Of a stretch of 7,350 nt of DNA, positions 5,959 through 7,350 are shown one piece after another; position 1 is the first letter of the stretch; every line of letters begins with the position of its first letter. Made by a program: the position numbers and the translations under genes. Below the pieces are notes generated by a model. It had not been told where the DNA came from and made no database searches. It was given only the letters and a program-made list of their open reading frames with translations. The DNA comes from Thiohalobacter sp. (GTDB taxonomy: Bacteria > Pseudomonadota > Gammaproteobacteria > DSM-19610): NCBI GenBank assembly GCA_027080445.1, contig JALWRY010000153.1:1-7350 (forward strand), read 5' to 3'.

Positions 5959-7179
5959 TTAAAGGCAACTAAACGGAATGCCGACCAGATTTTCTTCATA
6001 TTGTGTAACGCGTTCTGCATTATTGATGACGATGCCGAGTGGGCATTGCCGTTCACGGACAAAATCCCGTATTCCACGTAACGATTTTGATGTGATTTTT
6101 TGCCCGTATTTGATTTCAATCGGCAGTAGTCCGAACTCACCTTCCAGAACCAGGTCTATTTCAGCGCCGCCCCCGGTTCGGTAATGATAGTAATCATGGG
6201 AGATTCCCTGCGCGGCCAGACCGCGCAGAATATTCTCTATTACCATGGATTCCCACGAGCGCCCCATCTGCGGATGCGCGATGAGCGAATCAAGGTCATT
6301 CAGGTGCAACAGGTAATGAAGCAGGCCGGAGTCTCTTAGATAGCCTTTAGGATGTTTTATAATTCGCTTGGACGCATTTTTTTCATACGCAGGTATGTGC
6401 CGCCATATGAATGTTCCATGTGCAATCTGAAAATATTCACGTACGGTCGGTTGAGATACACCCAGCGCACGTGAAACTTCCGAATAATTGATAATTGTTC
6501 CATTCAGATGGCTTAACATTTGTATGAAAAGCCGATATTTCTGCCGGTTGATGCCGGGAAAGAGTTGCAGGATGTCCCGGTCAATATAGGTTTGGGTGTA
6601 GTTTTGCATCCATAGTTTGTGGAATCGTGTCTGGTTTTTTATCCAGGGTTCCGGATAGCCGCCCTGTAGCCAATAGTTGAATAATTGGGGTAGCTCAACG
6701 CGTGGCTGGAGCGTCAGTAATTTTGCGAGGCTGTCGGTTTCATTGATGGCCTGAAAAAAACTGGAAGGAGGTTTCGCGCAGGCCTCGGCAAGATTGAACG
6801 GCGACAGTTCCAGAATGGCGACTCTACCGGCCAGGCTCTCTGAAATGGCGTGAAGAAGATCGGGCGAGCTTGATCCGGTGATGACAAATCGACCGGTCTG
6901 TTGTCTGTCTGAATCGATGGCAACACGCAGCGCCGGGAAGATATCGGGCAGCTGCTGAGATTCATCGATGGCGACATGGGCGCGATTCAGTCGGAAGAAC
7001 AGGTCAGGGTCTTTGGCGATCTGGTCGTAATCACTGCCTTTTTCAAGATCATAGGTTTTCCAGTTGTTCGGGAGTTCCTGCAGGAGTGTCGTTTTGCCGC
7101 ATTGGCGTACACCAATGATTGCAACGCAGGGGAAAAGCGTTAAAAGCTCACGAAAAAGCGGTGTAGCGTGTCTTTTCAT
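5959..7179 (-). CDS. P-loop ATPase of the COG1373 type with DUF4143 (PD-(D/E)XK-like) C-terminus
   Basis: 406 aa, typical for the family. Seen: Walker A GVRQCGKTT (23-31) after FPCVAIIG; Walker B HVAIDESQQ (68-76, Asp72-Glu73) followed by PDIFPALRVAID; sensor-like FVITGSSSPDLL (98-109); then LAGRVAILELSPFNLAEA (117-133), the family hallmark linking the AAA core to the C-terminal part. A winged-helix-like segment lies at 228-252 (INYSEVSRALGVSQPTVREYF). The end carries GGGAEIDLVLEGEFGLLPIEIK (336-357), with Asp342, Glu355 and Lys357 arranged as in PD-(D/E)XK nuclease folds. The family is widespread in bacteria and archaea without a settled function; DNA-binding or nuclease-linked roles are inferred only. 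It starts at ATG 7179 with a poor ribosome site, and is transcribed towards glf with 9 nt between the stops. It is probably not part of glycan synthesis. Confidence 0.92.
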   Translation of the reverse strand: MKRHATPLFRELLTLFPCVAIIGVRQCGKTTLLQELPNNWKTYDLEKGSDYDQIAKDPDLFFRLNRAHVAIDESQQLPDIFPALRVAIDSDRQQTGRFVITGSSSPDLLHAISESLAGRVAILELSPFNLAEACAKPPSSFFQAINETDSLAKLLTLQPRVELPQLFNYWLQGGYPEPWIKNQTRFHKLWMQNYTQTYIDRDILQLFPGINRQKYRLFIQMLSHLNGTIINYSEVSRALGVSQPTVREYFQIAHGTFIWRHIPAYEKNASKRIIKHPKGYLRDSGLLHYLLHLNDLDSLIAHPQMGRSWESMVIENILRGLAAQGISHDYYHYRTGGGAEIDLVLEGEFGLLPIEIKYGQKITSKSLRGIRDFVRERQCPLGIVINNAERVTQYEENLVGIPFSCL

Positions 7180-7186
7180 ACCATGT

Positions 7187-7215
7187 AATATTAATCAATA
7201 CATTTGAAAATGCAA
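7187..7215 (-). promoter_or_regulatory. Weak candidate promoter for the ATPase gene
   Basis: On the minus strand TTGCAT (7215-7210) and AATATT (7192-7187) are 17 nt apart, a sigma70-like arrangement with poor matches (3/6 and 4/6). Transcription would begin within a few nt of the ATG at 7179, giving an almost leaderless message, which would fit the lack of a clear Shine-Dalgarno sequence. The surrounding sequence is AT-rich, so chance matches are likely. Confidence 0.22.
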
Positions 7216-7259
7216 GGTAATAGTTGGTGGTATGTCTGTTTGGAGTGCTGCGGTGACTG

Positions 7260-7288
7260 TGTTTGTGTAGTTACCTGATACGCAAACA
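7260..7288. repeat. Imperfect inverted repeat in the region upstream of the ATPase gene
   Basis: TGTTTGTGTA (7260-7269) is repeated inverted as TACGCAAACA (7279-7288): 9 of 10 positions pair and the tenth is a T opposite G. The spacer is 9 nt. No T-run follows on either strand, so it does not look like a terminator. It may be an operator or another protein-binding site, about 80 nt upstream of the ATPase start. A TATATT at 7295-7300 lies immediately to its right. Confidence 0.5.
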
Positions 7289-7314
7289 TGTCGCTATATT
7301 AAATTACATAAAAA

Positions 7315-7328
7315 CAAATAGTTATTTG
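7315..7328. repeat. Short palindrome CAAATA-GT-TATTTG
   Basis: Perfect 6-bp arms (7315-7320 and 7323-7328) around a 2-nt centre, in AT-rich non-coding DNA 17 nt before a possible ATG at 7345 whose gene, if real, would lie outside the window. It is operator-like in shape but short enough to arise by chance. Confidence 0.3.
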
Positions 7329-7350
7329 ATTACTGGTGTGCTTTATGGGC

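Noticed and set aside
5603..5962. Open frame of 119 codons on the plus strand in another phase over the end of glf.
   Set aside because: It covers the most conserved part of glf. The translation is rich in Arg, Ser and Trp and resembles a frame shadow rather than a protein.
5950..5966. Possible shared terminator between glf and the ATPase: GCCT (5950-5953) and AGGC (5963-5966).
   Set aside because: Only a 4-bp stem with a 9-nt loop and no T-run on either strand, and half of it lies inside the ATPase coding end.
7345..7350. ATG at the right edge as the start of another rightward gene.
   Set aside because: Only two codons are visible and there is no good Shine-Dalgarno sequence before it, so it cannot be called as a gene.

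Overview
The window looks like the downstream end of a cell-surface polysaccharide (O-antigen or capsule type) gene cluster from a Gram-negative bacterium, most likely a gammaproteobacterium of moderate GC content. This assignment rests on protein style and Shine-Dalgarno usage; nothing in the window fixes the genus.

Layout. Six genes run rightward: (1) a sugar aminotransferase of the DegT/DnrJ/EryC1/StrS family, cut by the left window edge; (2) a PglD/NeuD-like left-handed beta-helix acyltransferase; (3) a five-bladed beta-propeller protein of the GH43/GH32-like (arabinanase/levansucrase) fold; (4) a FemAB/GNAT-type acyltransferase; (5) a family 2 glycosyltransferase; (6) UDP-galactopyranose mutase, glf. 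A seventh gene, a COG1373-type ATPase with a C-terminal DUF4143 region, runs leftward and meets glf tail to tail with 9 nt between the stop codons. The last ~170 nt are AT-rich and non-coding, holding the upstream region of the ATPase gene, an imperfect inverted repeat and a short palindrome.

How the genes fit together. The aminotransferase resembles the FdtB/QdtB type that converts dTDP-3-keto-6-deoxyhexose to a 3-amino-3,6-dideoxyhexose; either downstream acyltransferase could acylate that amino group. Glf supplies UDP-galactofuranose, and the GT2 enzyme would transfer one of the residues. A reasonable inference is a glycan containing an N-acylated amino-deoxyhexose and galactofuranose. The sugar identities are not proven, because the rml genes, ketoisomerase, flippase and polymerase are not in view.

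Structure within the cluster. Genes 2-4 are packed tightly (4 nt gap, then a 1-nt stop/start overlap), are more AT-rich than genes 1, 5 and 6, and are preceded by a possible intrinsic terminator. They look like a separately acquired co-translated cassette. The propeller protein between two unrelated acyltransferases is the least understood component. A 10-bp tandem duplication directly abutting the glf start codon moves the nearest Shine-Dalgarno-like sequence away from the start.
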